Positions 44,583-55,319 of a stretch of 64,000 nt of DNA are shown in pieces. Every line of letters starts with the position of its first letter. Position 1 is the first letter of the stretch. The translations under genes and the position numbers were made by a program. Origin of the DNA: Agromyces aureus (GTDB taxonomy: Bacteria > Actinomycetota > Actinomycetes > Actinomycetales > Microbacteriaceae). The DNA lies in the NCBI RefSeq assembly GCF_001660485.1, contig NZ_CP013979.1:1488001-1552000 (forward strand), read 5' to 3'. The notes under the pieces are model-generated. The model saw nothing but the letters and a program-made list of their open reading frames with translations. It was not told where the DNA came from and did no database searches.

Positions 44583-46055
44583 ATGAAGAGAACCGCGCGC
44601 ACCACCGAAACGTACGCCCGCCCGGAGGACGAGCGCCTGCCGATCGGCATCACGTTCGCCTACGGGCTCCAGCACGTGCTCACGATGTACGGCGGCATCA
44701 TCGCACCGCCGCTCATCATCGGCTCGGCGGCCGGCCTCGGGCAGGCCGAGATCGGCGTGCTGATCACCGCCTGCCTCTTCGTGGGCGGCCTCGCGACGAT
44801 CCTGCAGACCGTCGGAGTCAAGTGGTTCGGTTCGCAATTGCCGCTCGTGCAGGGCGTCTCCTTCTCGGGAGTCGCCACGATGGGTGCGATCGTCATGAGC
44901 GGCGGGGGGCTCCCGGCCGTGTTCGGCTCGGTCATCGTCGCATCGCTCATCGGCCTGCTCATCGCTCCGGTCTTCGCCACGGTCATCCGCTTCTTCCCAC
45001 CGGTCGTCACCGGCTCGGTGATCACCACGATCGGGCTGACGCTCATCCCGGTCGCCGCCATGTGGGCGCAGGGCGGCAACCCCGCTGCCGATGACTACGG
45101 CTCGCCCGAGTACCTCGGGCTCGCCGGCCTCACCTTCCTGATCGTCCTCGCGCTCAGCAAGATCGGCATCGGGGCGGTCTCACGGCTCTCGATCCTGCTC
45201 GCGATCGTGGTCGGCACCATCGTCGCCGCGATCATCGGCATCGCCGACTTCAGCGGGGTCGGCGACGGCCCGATCTTCGCCCTGCCGACCCCGTTCGCGT
45301 TCGGATTGCCCACGTTCGAGATCGCGGCGATCATCTCGATGCTCATCGTGATCCTGGTCACGCTGACCGAGACGACGGCCGACATCCTCGCCGTCGGCGA
45401 GATCATCGGCACGAAGGTCGATTCCAAGCGCATCGCCGCCGGGCTCCGCGCCGACATGATCTCGAGCGCGGTCTCGCCGATCTTCGGCTCGTTCACGCAG
45501 AGCGCCTTCGCGCAGAACGTCGGCCTCGTCGCCATCACCGGGGTCAAGAGCCGCTTCGTCGTGACCGCGGGCGGCGTGGTGCTCGTCGTGCTCGGCCTGC
45601 TTCCCGTGCTCGGGCGCGTCGTGGCGGCCGTGCCGCCGCCCGTGCTGGGCGGCGCCGGCATCGTGCTCTTCGGCAGTGTCGCCGCGAGCGGCATCCGCAC
45701 GCTCGCGAAGGTCGACTACCGCGGCAACATGAACCTCGTCATCGTCGCGTCGGCCATCGGCATCGGGATGCTGCCGATCGCCGCCCCCGGCATCTACCAC
45801 GGCATGCCCGAGTGGTTCCGCATCATCTTCGACTCGGGCATCAGCTCGGCCGCGGTCGTCGCGATCCTGCTGAACCTGCTGTTCAACCACCTCACGTTCG
45901 GCACGCCGAAGCGCCCGTCGGTGTTCTCGGCCGCACCGACCCGGAGCATCCGCATCGACCAGATCGAGGCCCTCGAGGAAGGCGATGCGTACGTCGGAGG
46001 CAAGCTCGTCGATGCCGACGGCAACGAGGTCGCGGTCGAGCGCAGCGACCACTGA
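44583..46055 (+). CDS. NCS2-family purine/xanthine permease
   Basis: 490-aa proton- or sodium-coupled nucleobase permease, 14 spans. Seen: FAYGLQHVLTMYGGIIAPPLIIG (NCS2 start), QGVSFSGVATMGAI, LTETTADILAVGEIIG (substrate-binding Glu in ETTAD), NVGLVAITGVKSRFV (QNVGL motif with Asn) and PPPVLGGAGIVLFG. AGAGG precedes ATG 44583. The xanthine/urate subgroup is likely. Operon partner of the deaminase. Ends at a shared terminator. Confidence 0.93.
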   Translation: MKRTARTTETYARPEDERLPIGITFAYGLQHVLTMYGGIIAPPLIIGSAAGLGQAEIGVLITACLFVGGLATILQTVGVKWFGSQLPLVQGVSFSGVATMGAIVMSGGGLPAVFGSVIVASLIGLLIAPVFATVIRFFPPVVTGSVITTIGLTLIPVAAMWAQGGNPAADDYGSPEYLGLAGLTFLIVLALSKIGIGAVSRLSILLAIVVGTIVAAIIGIADFSGVGDGPIFALPTPFAFGLPTFEIAAIISMLIVILVTLTETTADILAVGEIIGTKVDSKRIAAGLRADMISSAVSPIFGSFTQSAFAQNVGLVAITGVKSRFVVTAGGVVLVVLGLLPVLGRVVAAVPPPVLGGAGIVLFGSVAASGIRTLAKVDYRGNMNLVIVASAIGIGMLPIAAPGIYHGMPEWFRIIFDSGISSAAVVAILLNLLFNHLTFGTPKRPSVFSAAPTRSIRIDQIEALEEGDAYVGGKLVDADGNEVAVERSDH

Positions 46056-46061
46056 TCCCGC

Positions 46062-46100
46062 CCCGTCCCGACGTCGGCCTCGTCTGACGATCGGGACGGG
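46062..46100. terminator. Bidirectional terminator between the NCS2 and hrpA genes
   Basis: Arms CCCGTCCCGA (46062-46071) and TCGGGACGGG (46091-46100) pair perfectly, with an inner CGTC/GACG extending the stem through a 1-nt bulge. It lies 6 bp after the NCS2 stop and 20 bp from the hrpA stop. Confidence 0.85.
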
Positions 46101-46119
46101 CCCGACGGCCGGCCGCAGC

Positions 46120-49100
46120 TCAGCCCGCGAGCGCCTTCGCGATGCGCTGCGGCGAGACGGACTCGGCCGTGCGCAGCTCTTGGGCGAAGAGGCTGACGCG
46201 CAGCTCCTCGAGCATCCACCGCACGCGCACGAGGCGTTCTGGCGCCTCGGGGTCGATCGGCACCCGGCCGCCTGCGGCCTCGAACGCCTCGAACGAGGGC
46301 GTGAACTGATTCATGGCCTGCCGGTCGCGGCCCGGGTTCTCGACGAGCTTCGCGATGCGGGCGTTGATCGCGTCGAGGTAGCGCGGCAGGTGCCGCAGCC
46401 GCTCCAGCCCGGTGGCCGAGACGAAGCCGGCCGGCACGAGCGCCTCGAGCTGCGCACGCGCATCGCCGAGCGAGGACATGAGGTTGATGCTCGACGCCTT
46501 CGAGATCGCCCGGTCGACGTCGCGCGCCGTGCGGAGGATGCGCGCGACGAGCGCCACGGTCTCGAACATGCGGTCCATGATCGTGGCGGCGACCGCATCG
46601 CGCACGGCCTCGAACTCGGCGCGCGTGCGCAGGAGCCCGTCGGGGTGCCTGGCCCGCAGCTCGGCGTCGACGCAGGCCGCGACGCAGTCGTCGAGCAGTG
46701 CACGCGTTCCCGTGTAGGCGCTCGTCGCGAGGGCGAGCTTCTCGTCGTTCGACAGGTGCTCCTGCACGTAGGCGACGGGCGTCGGCGTGGCGAGCACGAG
46801 CAGGCGACGGATGCCGCGGCGCGACGCCCGGTCGCGCTCCTCGGCCGTGGCCACGAGCCGAAGCGCCACCCCGGTCTTCTCGTCGACGAGGGCGGGGTAC
46901 GCGCGGATCACGTTGCCCGCCTGGCGGGTGTCGAGGTGCGCGGGCAGCTCGCTCCACTCCCACGCCGTGATGCCCGAGCGCTCGGCGAGCGCGGAGTCGA
47001 CGACGGCGGGCGGTGCGTCGGGCCGGTCTCGAGACGGCCGCGGGCGGCCTCCTCGACCGGCATCGTCGGAACGGCGCCGGCCACCGGCATCCGGCGTCGC
47101 CGTGACGGCCTTCGCGACGGCCTCGCGCGTGCGGTCGGCGAGCTTCGCCTGGAGTGCCGCGAGGTCCTTCGAGGTGCCGAGCGTGCGGCCGCGCTCGTCG
47201 ACCGCCCGGTACGTGACGCGCAGGTGCGGGGGAACGCGCTCGAGGTCGAAGTCGCTCGGATCGACGGGCGCGTACGTCAGTGCGCGGATCGTGCGGCCGA
47301 CGACGGCCGTGAACGCATCGCGCTCCTCGCCGCGCTCAGGGCCCGATGGGAGCTCGGCGGCGATCTTCGCGGCCCACTCGGCGGCCGGCACGACCTGCCG
47401 GCGGATCACCTTCGGCAGCGTGCGCAGCAGCGCCGTGATGAGTTCGTCGCGGAGTCCCGGAACCTGCCAGTCGAATCCCGCGGGGCTGACGCGGGGCAGC
47501 AGCACGATCGGCACGACCACGGTCACCCCGTCGTCGTCGGTGCCGGGCTCGAAGCGGTACGAGAGCGAGTACGTCTGATCGCCCTGCTTCCACCGGTCGG
47601 GGAACCCGTCGCCCGAGTCGGCCACGGCGTCCTCGCCGAGCAGGTCGGCGCGCGTCATGGTCAGCAGGTCGGGGTTGCGACGGTGCTCGGCGCGCCACCA
47701 GCGTTCGAAGCCCCGCGTGTCGGCGACATCCGTCGGCACGCGCGTCTCGTAGAAGCGCATGACCGTCTCGTCGCCCACGAGGATGTCGCGGCGGCGCGTG
47801 CGCTCCTCGACCTCGCCGAGCTGGCGCAGCAGTTCGCGGTTGGCGCGGACGAATCCGAACACGCGGCGGTCGAGCTGGCCGGAGTCCCAGTCCTCCTCGA
47901 CGAGCGCGTGGCGCACGAAGAGCTCGTGGGCGAGCTCGGGGTCGACGCGGGAGAGCTGGATGCGGCGCTTCGCGACGATCGGCACGCCGAACAGCGTGAT
48001 CTTCTCGTCGGCGACGGCCGAGCCCTGCCGGCGCTCCCAGCGCGGTTCGCTGAAGGAACGCTTCGCGAGCGGGCCGGCGAGCTGTTCGGCCCACGCCGGG
48101 TCGATGGCCGCGTTCGTGCGGGCGAACAGGCGGCTCGTCTCGACGAGCTCGGCGCTCATGATCGCGGCCGGCGGCTTCTTCGCGAGCGCCGACCCCGGGA
48201 ATACCACGAAGCGCGTGTTGCGCGCGCCGACGAACTCCGCCTGCTGGCGACGACCCTTGCGCTCGGCCTCGCGTGCGGAGCCCGCCCCGCCGCGCCCGGT
48301 CGAGGTCTTGCTGTCGTCACGCAGGCCGATCTGCGAGAGCAGGCCCGCGAGGAGCGCCCGGTGGATGCCGTCGCCGTTGGGCTCGCCCGCCTCGTTGGCG
48401 ACGTGAAGCCCGAGCGGCTTGGCGAGGCTGCGGAGCTGGCGCACGAGGTCCTGCCACTCGCGGATGCGCAGGTAGTTGAGGTACTCCGACTTGCACATGC
48501 GCCGGAACGCGCTGCCCGAGAGCTCGCGTTGCTTGGCCTCGAGGTGGTTCCAGAGGTTCAGGAGCGTGAGGAAGTCGCTCGTCTGGTCGACGAACCTGGC
48601 GTGGAAGCCGTCGGCGACCTCGCGTCGCTCGAGCGGGCGTTCGCGCGGATCCTGCACGGTCAGGCCCGCGACGATCGCGAGCACCTCGCGCGAGACGCCC
48701 TGCGTCTTGGACTCCAGCACCATGCGCGCGAAGCGCGGCTCGATCGGCAGGCGCGAGAGCTGACGGCCGATGCGGGTGAGCTGAGGCCCTCGGGCAGCCG
48801 GGCGGTCGCGGTCGGTTCGCGCGCGGTCGCCGCGGTCGTCCTCGATGGCGCCGAGCTCGCGCAGCAGGTCGAGGCCGTCGCGGATGCCGCGGCCGTCGGG
48901 CGGCGTGAGGAAGGGGAACTCCTCGATGGGCCCGAGGCCGAGCGAGGCCATCTGCAGGATGACGGCCGCGAGGTTCGTGCGCAGGATCTCGGGGTCGGTG
49001 TACTCGGGGCGGCGCTCGAAGTCCTCCTCGGAGTACAGGCGGATCGCGATGCCGTCGCTCGTGCGCCCCGACCGGCCGGAGCGCTGGTTCGCCGAGGCCT

Positions 49101-50193
49101 GCGAGATCGCCTCGATCGGCAGGCGCTGCACCTTCGAGCGCACCGAGTAGCGGCTGATGCGCGCGGTGCCCGCGTCGACGACGTAGCGGATGCCGGGCAC
49201 CGTCAGGCTCGTCTCGGCGACGTTCGTGGCGAGCACGACGCGTCGGCGGAGGCCCGCGACCTTCGACGGCTCGAACACCCGGTGCTGGTCGGCCGACGAG
49301 AGGCGCCCGTACAGCGGGAGCACCTCGGTCTCGCCGCCGCGCCCGCCGCGGGCCGTGCCGTAGTGGGCACGCACGGCCGCCTCGGCGTCGCGGATCTCGC
49401 CCTCGCCCGAGAGGAAGACGAGCACGTCGCCCGACGACTCCCGGTCGAGCTCGTCGAGGGCGTCGAGGATGCCGCGCTGCACGTCCTTGTCGTCGGCCGC
49501 GGCGCCCTCGTCGTCGCTGTCGTCGCCTCCGGCCCCCGCGCCCTGCTCGGCGACGAGCGGGCGGTAGCGCACCTCGACGGGATACGTGCGGCCGGACACC
49601 TCGATGACGGGAGCGGGCACCGGCTCGGGCAGCGGCGCGCCCGCGGCATCCGTCTCGCTCGCGAAGTGCCGCGCGAAGCTCTCGGGGTCGATGGTCGCGC
49701 TCGTGACGATGACCTTGAGGTCGGGGCGTCGGGGGAGGAGGCGCTTGAGGTAGCCGAGCAGGAAGTCGATGTTGAGGCTGCGCTCGTGCGCCTCGTCGAT
49801 GATGATCGTGTCGTACTTGCGCAGGTCGCGGTCGCGGTGGATCTCGTTCAGCAGGATGCCGTCGGTCATGACCTTGACCCGCGTCGCCTCACTCACCTTG
49901 TCGGTGAAGCGCACCTGGTAGCCGACGAGGTCGCCGAGCTCGACCTGCAGCTCTTCCGAGATGCGCTCGGCGATCGTGCGGGCCGCGATGCGTCGCGGCT
50001 GCGTGTGCGCGATCGACGTTCGGCCGAGTTCGAGGCAGATCTTGGGAAGCTGCGTCGTCTTGCCCGAGCCGGTCGCGCCCGCGACGATGACGACCTGGTG
50101 ATCGCGCAGGGCGCGCGCGATCTCCTCGCGCTGCCCTGAGACGGGCAGTTCGGGGGGATAGGTGATCACGGGGATCTGCGGGGGCGTCGACAT
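46120..50193 (-). CDS. hrpA: ATP-dependent RNA helicase HrpA
   Basis: 1357-aa DEAH-box RNA helicase, cytoplasmic, involved in mRNA processing and rescue of stalled or collided ribosomes in other bacteria. Seen: Walker A GATGSGKT (39-46), DEAH (133-136), SATIDPESF, QRSGRSGR with motif VI near 370, then HA2, OB and DUF3418 regions. Length is normal for HrpA. A REP-like palindrome lies in frame at residues about 1045-1058, in a Pro/Arg/Asp-rich linker. Followed by a bidirectional terminator. Confidence 0.95.
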   Translation of the reverse strand: MSTPPQIPVITYPPELPVSGQREEIARALRDHQVVIVAGATGSGKTTQLPKICLELGRTSIAHTQPRRIAARTIAERISEELQVELGDLVGYQVRFTDKVSEATRVKVMTDGILLNEIHRDRDLRKYDTIIIDEAHERSLNIDFLLGYLKRLLPRRPDLKVIVTSATIDPESFARHFASETDAAGAPLPEPVPAPVIEVSGRTYPVEVRYRPLVAEQGAGAGGDDSDDEGAAADDKDVQRGILDALDELDRESSGDVLVFLSGEGEIRDAEAAVRAHYGTARGGRGGETEVLPLYGRLSSADQHRVFEPSKVAGLRRRVVLATNVAETSLTVPGIRYVVDAGTARISRYSVRSKVQRLPIEAISQASANQRSGRSGRTSDGIAIRLYSEEDFERRPEYTDPEILRTNLAAVILQMASLGLGPIEEFPFLTPPDGRGIRDGLDLLRELGAIEDDRGDRARTDRDRPAARGPQLTRIGRQLSRLPIEPRFARMVLESKTQGVSREVLAIVAGLTVQDPRERPLERREVADGFHARFVDQTSDFLTLLNLWNHLEAKQRELSGSAFRRMCKSEYLNYLRIREWQDLVRQLRSLAKPLGLHVANEAGEPNGDGIHRALLAGLLSQIGLRDDSKTSTGRGGAGSAREAERKGRRQQAEFVGARNTRFVVFPGSALAKKPPAAIMSAELVETSRLFARTNAAIDPAWAEQLAGPLAKRSFSEPRWERRQGSAVADEKITLFGVPIVAKRRIQLSRVDPELAHELFVRHALVEEDWDSGQLDRRVFGFVRANRELLRQLGEVEERTRRRDILVGDETVMRFYETRVPTDVADTRGFERWWRAEHRRNPDLLTMTRADLLGEDAVADSGDGFPDRWKQGDQTYSLSYRFEPGTDDDGVTVVVPIVLLPRVSPAGFDWQVPGLRDELITALLRTLPKVIRRQVVPAAEWAAKIAAELPSGPERGEERDAFTAVVGRTIRALTYAPVDPSDFDLERVPPHLRVTYRAVDERGRTLGTSKDLAALQAKLADRTREAVAKAVTATPDAGGRRRSDDAGRGGRPRPSRDRPDAPPAVVDSALAERSGITAWEWSELPAHLDTRQAGNVIRAYPALVDEKTGVALRLVATAEERDRASRRGIRRLLVLATPTPVAYVQEHLSNDEKLALATSAYTGTRALLDDCVAACVDAELRARHPDGLLRTRAEFEAVRDAVAATIMDRMFETVALVARILRTARDVDRAISKASSINLMSSLGDARAQLEALVPAGFVSATGLERLRHLPRYLDAINARIAKLVENPGRDRQAMNQFTPSFEAFEAAGGRVPIDPEAPERLVRVRWMLEELRVSLFAQELRTAESVSPQRIAKALAG
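47022..47061. repeat. REP-like unit inside hrpA
   Basis: GCCGGTC and GACCGGC form outer arms and GGCCG/CGGCC inner arms. It aligns with the right half of the repeat at 35351-35392 (shared GGTCTCGAGACGGC and CCTCCTCGACCGGC). It is in frame and adds an Arg/Gly/Pro-rich stretch. Confidence 0.75.
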
Positions 50194-50284
50194 CAGCCCT
50201 CCATCGTATGCGAGCCGCCGCCCGCCGGTCCCCGTGGCGCAGCATCTCGGCGCAACCCCCTGTCGGAGGTCGCGGCCCGCGTGA

Positions 50285-51136
<852 letters not shown>

Positions 51137-51140
51137 GCGG

Positions 51141-53066
51141 ATGCATCGGCTCGCCGAGGCGCTCAGCCCGTACCTGCGCTCGCACGCCGGCAATCCCGTC
51201 GACTGGTACCCGTGGGGCGAGCAGGCCTTCGCCGAGGCGCGGCGCCGCGATGTGCCGGTGCTCGTGTCGATCGGCTATGCGACCTGCCACTGGTGCCACG
51301 TCATGGCGCGCGAGAGCTTCAGCGACTCCGCCGTGGCTGCGTACCTGAACGAGCACTTCGTGGCGATCAAGGTCGACCGCGAGGAGCACCCCGACGTCGA
51401 CGCGAGCTACCTCGCAGCCGCCTCGGCGTTCACGAAGCAGCTCGGTTGGCCGCTCACGGCGTTCGCGACCTCCGATGGACGGGCGTTCTACGCGGGCACC
51501 TACTTCCCACCCCGGGCCGTGCAGGGCGTTCCCGCGTTCATGGACGTGCTCATCGCGGTGACGGATGCCTGGCGCGAGCGCCGCGGCGAGCTCCTCGAGA
51601 CGGCGGGGGCCGTGGCCGAGGCGCTGGCTGCGTCATCCGTCGCCTCGACCTCGGGCGCGCTGCCCAGCGCGGTCGAACTCGCCGGTGCGGTCTCCCTGCT
51701 CGAGGCCGACGAGGATCGGGTGCACGGCGGATTCGGCGGCGCGCCGAAGTTCCCCGTCGCGCCGGTGCTCGACTTCCTCGCCGTGTCGGGTTCGGCCGGG
51801 CGCGAGCTCGCCGAGCGCACGCTGCTCGCGATGGGGCGCTCGTCGCTCCGCGATCCGGTGGAGGGCGGGTTCTTCCGCTACGCGACCCGCGCCGACTGGA
51901 GCGAACCGCACTACGAGCGCATGCTCACCGACAACGCGCTGCTGCTCCGGGTGCTCGCCGAGTTGCTGACGGGGGCGGATGCCGCGGGGTCGGCGTCACG
52001 CGATGAGCTGGGCGCGCTCGCGGCCGGGGTCGCCGAGTTCCTGCGCGAGGTCATGCAGCTGCCGTCGGGCGGGTTCGCGAGTGCGCAGGACTCCGAGAGC
52101 CTGGTCGACGGGGTGCGCTCGGAGGGCGGGTACTACGCCCGCTCGCGCGAGGAGCGGCGATCGCAGCCGCCGCCCGCGCTCGACGACAAGGTGCTCGCGG
52201 GCTGGAACGGGCTCGCGATCGGTGCGCTCGCCCGGTTCGGCGCCGTGGTCGGCGGGGCCGACGGCGCCGCGGCCGTGGCGTCGGCCCGACGCGCCGCCGA
52301 CGCGGTGCTCGCGCTGCACCTGCGCCCCGAAGGCACGCTCGTGCGAGCATCGCTCGACGGCGAGGTCTCCGATGCGGTGGCCACGATCGAAGACGTCGGC
52401 ATGCTCGCCGGCGGACTGCTCGACCTCGCGCTCGCGACGGGGGAGGCGGCCTACGCCGTGACGGCGCGTGCACTCGTCGACAGCGCGACCACGGCTGGCG
52501 CGGGCGTGTTCGCGGCGCCCGGCGGGGCCGACCCCGTGCTCGCGGCGCGCGGACTCGCCCTGCCGTCCGACCCGGCCGAGGGTGCGACCCCGTCGGGGCT
52601 CACGACCTGCGCCGACGCGGCCTGGCGCCTGTTCGCGCTCGGGGCGGGCGACGCGTACCTCGAGCTCGCCGGCAATGCCATGCGCGAGGTCGCCGGCATC
52701 GCCGTGACCCGGCCCATCGCGTTCGGCGGCTCGCTCGGGCTCATGGCTCGCCTGACTGCGCCGCTCGTGCAGCTCGTGACGGTGGTTCCGGATCCGGATC
52801 CGGATCCGGTTGCGGATGCGGATGCCGCCTCGACGACGACGCCCGAACCTGCCGACGGGCTCGCCGACGAGACGCGCCGGCACGCGGCATCCGTCATCGC
52901 GATCGTCACCGATGCCCAGGCCCGAGCCTTCGCTGCTGCGGGCTTCGAGCTGTTCGAGGCTCGGACGTCGATCGCCGGCGAGCCTGCCGCCTACCGCTGC
53001 GAGTCGTTCGTGTGCGCGCTGCCGGTGTCGTCTGCCGAGGCGCTCGCCGCCCTCTCCGCGGGCTGA
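51141..53066 (+). CDS. Thioredoxin-domain DUF255 (YyaL/SSP411-like) protein
   Basis: 641-aa protein. Seen: N-terminal thioredoxin-like domain with NPVDWYPWG, motif [15 protein letters not shown] (CxxC near 38-41), [28 protein letters not shown] and GTYFPPR, then a six-hairpin glycosidase-like alpha/alpha domain (170-640) with [25 protein letters not shown] and [21 protein letters not shown] block. Function is unknown across the family (redox or carbohydrate-related). ATG 51141 starts four bp after the AKR stop, so the two genes are likely co-transcribed. Confidence 0.9.
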   Translation: MHRLAEALSPYLRSHAGNPVDWYPWGEQAFAEARRRDVPVLVSIGYATCHWCHVMARESFSDSAVAAYLNEHFVAIKVDREEHPDVDASYLAAASAFTKQLGWPLTAFATSDGRAFYAGTYFPPRAVQGVPAFMDVLIAVTDAWRERRGELLETAGAVAEALAASSVASTSGALPSAVELAGAVSLLEADEDRVHGGFGGAPKFPVAPVLDFLAVSGSAGRELAERTLLAMGRSSLRDPVEGGFFRYATRADWSEPHYERMLTDNALLLRVLAELLTGADAAGSASRDELGALAAGVAEFLREVMQLPSGGFASAQDSESLVDGVRSEGGYYARSREERRSQPPPALDDKVLAGWNGLAIGALARFGAVVGGADGAAAVASARRAADAVLALHLRPEGTLVRASLDGEVSDAVATIEDVGMLAGGLLDLALATGEAAYAVTARALVDSATTAGAGVFAAPGGADPVLAARGLALPSDPAEGATPSGLTTCADAAWRLFALGAGDAYLELAGNAMREVAGIAVTRPIAFGGSLGLMARLTAPLVQLVTVVPDPDPDPVADADAASTTTPEPADGLADETRRHAASVIAIVTDAQARAFAAAGFELFEARTSIAGEPAAYRCESFVCALPVSSAEALAALSAG

Positions 53067-53130
53067 CGGTTCGCTGGCATTCGCCCACACACGCGAGTGA
53101 TCCTCGACGGGGCGCTGTCGTCGCGCCGGC

Positions 53131-53643
53131 TCAGCGTGCTCGGCGGGCTGCGAGCGCGCGCTGCACCGCGTCGTACGCGTCGGGGGAGAACGCCACGATC
53201 CGCACCTCGGCGACGCGCGTCGTCGACGACGCGATCGTGTCGACCGCCGCCGCGACGGCATCGTCGAACGGCCAAGCGTAGACGCCCGCGCTGATGAGGG
53301 GGAACGCGACGCTTCGCGCGTCGAGCTCGTCGGCGACCTCGAGCGCCCGCCGGTAGCAGGACACGAGCAGCGCACGATCGCGCTCTCCGGCGGCGAAGTT
53401 CGGTCCGACCGTGTGGATCACCCATCGTGCCGGCATCTCACCCGCGGTCGTCCACCCGGCTTCGCCGGTCGCGAGCCCGTCGGGGAACCGCGCGATGCAG
53501 TCGCGGAGCACCGCCGGACCGCCGGCCCGGTGGATCGCGCCGTCGACGCCACCCCCGCCGCGCATGCCGGTGTTGGCGGCGTTCACGACCGCGTCGACGT
53601 CCTGCGTCGTGATGTCGCCGAGCACGGCGGTGATGACGGGCAC
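53131..53643 (-). CDS. Macrodomain ADP-ribose hydrolase
   Basis: 170-aa macrodomain of the O-acetyl-ADP-ribose deacetylase (YmdB) type. Seen: VITAVLGDITTQDVDAVVNAANTGMRGGGGVDGAIHRAGG-type block (NAAN near 22-25; GGGGVDGAIH phosphate loop), TAGEMPARWVIHTVGP, and PLISAGVYAWPFDDA near 115-129. GTG 53643 gives the family start; the frame beyond is a shadow. Divergent from the DUF3054-pnuC pair, i.e. next to NAD-precursor transport. Confidence 0.92.
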   Translation of the reverse strand: MPVITAVLGDITTQDVDAVVNAANTGMRGGGGVDGAIHRAGGPAVLRDCIARFPDGLATGEAGWTTAGEMPARWVIHTVGPNFAAGERDRALLVSCYRRALEVADELDARSVAFPLISAGVYAWPFDDAVAAAVDTIASSTTRVAEVRIVAFSPDAYDAVQRALAARRAR

Positions 53644-53704
53644 GCGGCCAGTCTCGCACCGGCCGGACTCCGACGCGACACCCCGCGGGACATAGCATGA
53701 TGGC

Positions 53705-54154
53705 GTGACTTCAGCCCCAGACGTGCGGCGGCCCTCCGACAGGGGCGCCGTCGTGCTCGCCGCCGCGATCGATGTCGTGCTCGTCGTCGTGTTCGCGCTC
53801 ATCGGCCGGCGCAGCCACGCCGAGGCGCTCGACCTCGCCGGGTTGTGGGGAACGGCCTGGCCGTTCCTGGTCGGTGCGGCGGTCGGCTGGCTGGTGATCC
53901 GCGCCTGGCGCGCCCCGCTGGCCGTCTGGCCGACCGGCGTCGTCATCTGGATCGCGAGCGTGCTCGTCGGCATGCTGCTGCGCGCGGCATCCGGTCAGGG
54001 CACCGCCGTCGCGTTCATCGTCGTGGCGACCCTGACGCTCGCGCTCCTGCTGCTCGGCTGGCGCGCGATCGCGCTGCTCGTGCTCCGCCTGCGCCGCCGC
54101 AGTGCGTCGGCCGCGGCCTCCGGAGCAGCGCCGGTCGAGACGCCCGCCTCGTGA
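53705..54154 (+). CDS. DUF3054-family membrane protein
   Basis: 149-aa protein with four hydrophobic spans (17-37, 49-68, 76-98, 103-126) and a basic C-terminus RLRRRSASA. The DUF3054 signature is the N-terminal VVFALIGRRSHAE and WPFLVGAAVGWL. Function unknown. GTG 53705. The stop overlaps the GTG of pnuC (GTGA). Confidence 0.85.
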   Translation: MTSAPDVRRPSDRGAVVLAAAIDVVLVVVFALIGRRSHAEALDLAGLWGTAWPFLVGAAVGWLVIRAWRAPLAVWPTGVVIWIASVLVGMLLRAASGQGTAVAFIVVATLTLALLLLGWRAIALLVLRLRRRSASAAASGAAPVETPAS

Positions 54155-54843
54155 ACCCGATCGAGTGGCTGTTCGACGCGCAGCTCGTCATCGGCGACCA
54201 GGTGATCCTGTGGCGCGAGATCGTCGGCAACCTGTTCGGGCTCGCGAGCGCGCTCGGCGGGCTCCGGCGCAAGATCTGGGCGTGGCCCGTCGGCATCGTC
54301 GGCAACGCGCTGCTGTTCACCGTGTTCCTGGGCGCCGTGTTCGACACCCCGAACCCCGTGAACCTGCTCGGCCAGGCGGCACGCCAGGTCATGTTCATCA
54401 TCGTGTCGATCTACGGCTGGATCCGCTGGTCGCAGCATCAGCGCGCCGGTGGCGGCGACACCCCCGCCGTCGAGCCGCGCTGGGCGGGCTGGAAGGTGCG
54501 CGTGCTGCTCGGCGTCGTCATGGTCGGCGGCACGCTCGTGCTGACGCCGATCTTCCGGGCGCTCGGCTCGTTCGAACCCGTGTGGGCCGACGCGTGGATC
54601 TTCATGGGCTCGCTGCTCGCGACCTACGGCATGGCCAAGGGATGGACGGAGTTCTGGCTCATCTGGGTCGCGGTCGACCTCGTCGGCGTTCCGCTGCTGA
54701 TCAGCGCGGGATACTACGCGTCGGCGTTCCTCTACCTGTTCTACGGCGCCTTCACGATCCTCGGGTTCATCACGTGGATGCGCGTGCAGCGGCGTGCGGC
54801 CAGGCTCGCGGAAACGCCGGGACCGGCAGGGCTACCAGGCTGA
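54151..54843 (+). CDS. pnuC: Nicotinamide riboside transporter PnuC
   Basis: 230-aa membrane protein with about seven to eight spans. Seen: EWLFDAQLVIGDQVILWREIVGNLFGLASALGG, KIWAWPVGIVGNALLF, QVMFIIVSIYGWIRW (PnuC-conserved QxxxxxxxxYGWxxW), and WIFMGSLLATYGMAKGWTEFWLIW near the C-terminus (tryptophan substrate site). GTG 54151 overlaps the DUF3054 stop. It takes up nicotinamide riboside, with phosphorylation by an NRK not encoded here. Confidence 0.93.
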   Translation: MNPIEWLFDAQLVIGDQVILWREIVGNLFGLASALGGLRRKIWAWPVGIVGNALLFTVFLGAVFDTPNPVNLLGQAARQVMFIIVSIYGWIRWSQHQRAGGGDTPAVEPRWAGWKVRVLLGVVMVGGTLVLTPIFRALGSFEPVWADAWIFMGSLLATYGMAKGWTEFWLIWVAVDLVGVPLLISAGYYASAFLYLFYGAFTILGFITWMRVQRRAARLAETPGPAGLPG

Positions 54844-55164
54844 CGGAACCCGGTCGAGCACCTTCCACACGGCCGAGCTGAGCTCGGGGTGCTCGAGCGC
54901 GATCTCGCGCAGCAGGTCGAACTCGAACTTCGCGGCCGCACCCTCGCGCGCAGCGGGATGATAGGCGCGGGCCCGTGCCGGGATCCAGCGCTCGTCGTGC
55001 AGGCGCTCCTCGCGGAGCGTCGCGACGACCTGCTCGTCGACCGACGGCAGGTCGGGCAGGAACACCCACGGGTCCTCGCCGAGACGGCAGCGCAGCTCGA
55101 TGAGCGCAGAGAGCTCGTCTCTGGCGTCCTGCCGCAGATTCTCCAGCATCGTCGCGTGTGTCAT
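54832..55164 (-). CDS. Hypothetical protein, 110 aa
   Basis: Small soluble, mostly helical acidic protein (MTHATMLENLRQDARDEL, VFLPDLPSVDEQVVATLREE, AAAKFEFDLLREIALEHPEL). Two starts are possible: ATG 55164 and ATG 55149. It overlaps pnuC tail-to-tail by 12 bp. I do not recognise the family. Confidence 0.65.
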   Translation of the reverse strand: MTHATMLENLRQDARDELSALIELRCRLGEDPWVFLPDLPSVDEQVVATLREERLHDERWIPARARAYHPAAREGAAAKFEFDLLREIALEHPELSSAVWKVLDRVPSAW

Positions 55165-55319
55165 TGCGACCTCCCCTCGCTGTCTCGATCGTAACCAACG
55201 CTACGGGGGCCGTGTGTCGCGCGGGTTACGGGACGACTCCCCAGATGGACATCGGATGTCACGGGCGTGACGCCCGATGACGCCGGTCGCCTGCGGACGG
55301 CGTGCGGTTGAATGGACGG

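Noticed and set aside
53131-53643. Macrodomain as antitoxin of a DarTG system
   Set aside because: No DarT-like ADP-ribosyltransferase gene is next to it; neighbours are DUF3054, pnuC and DUF255.
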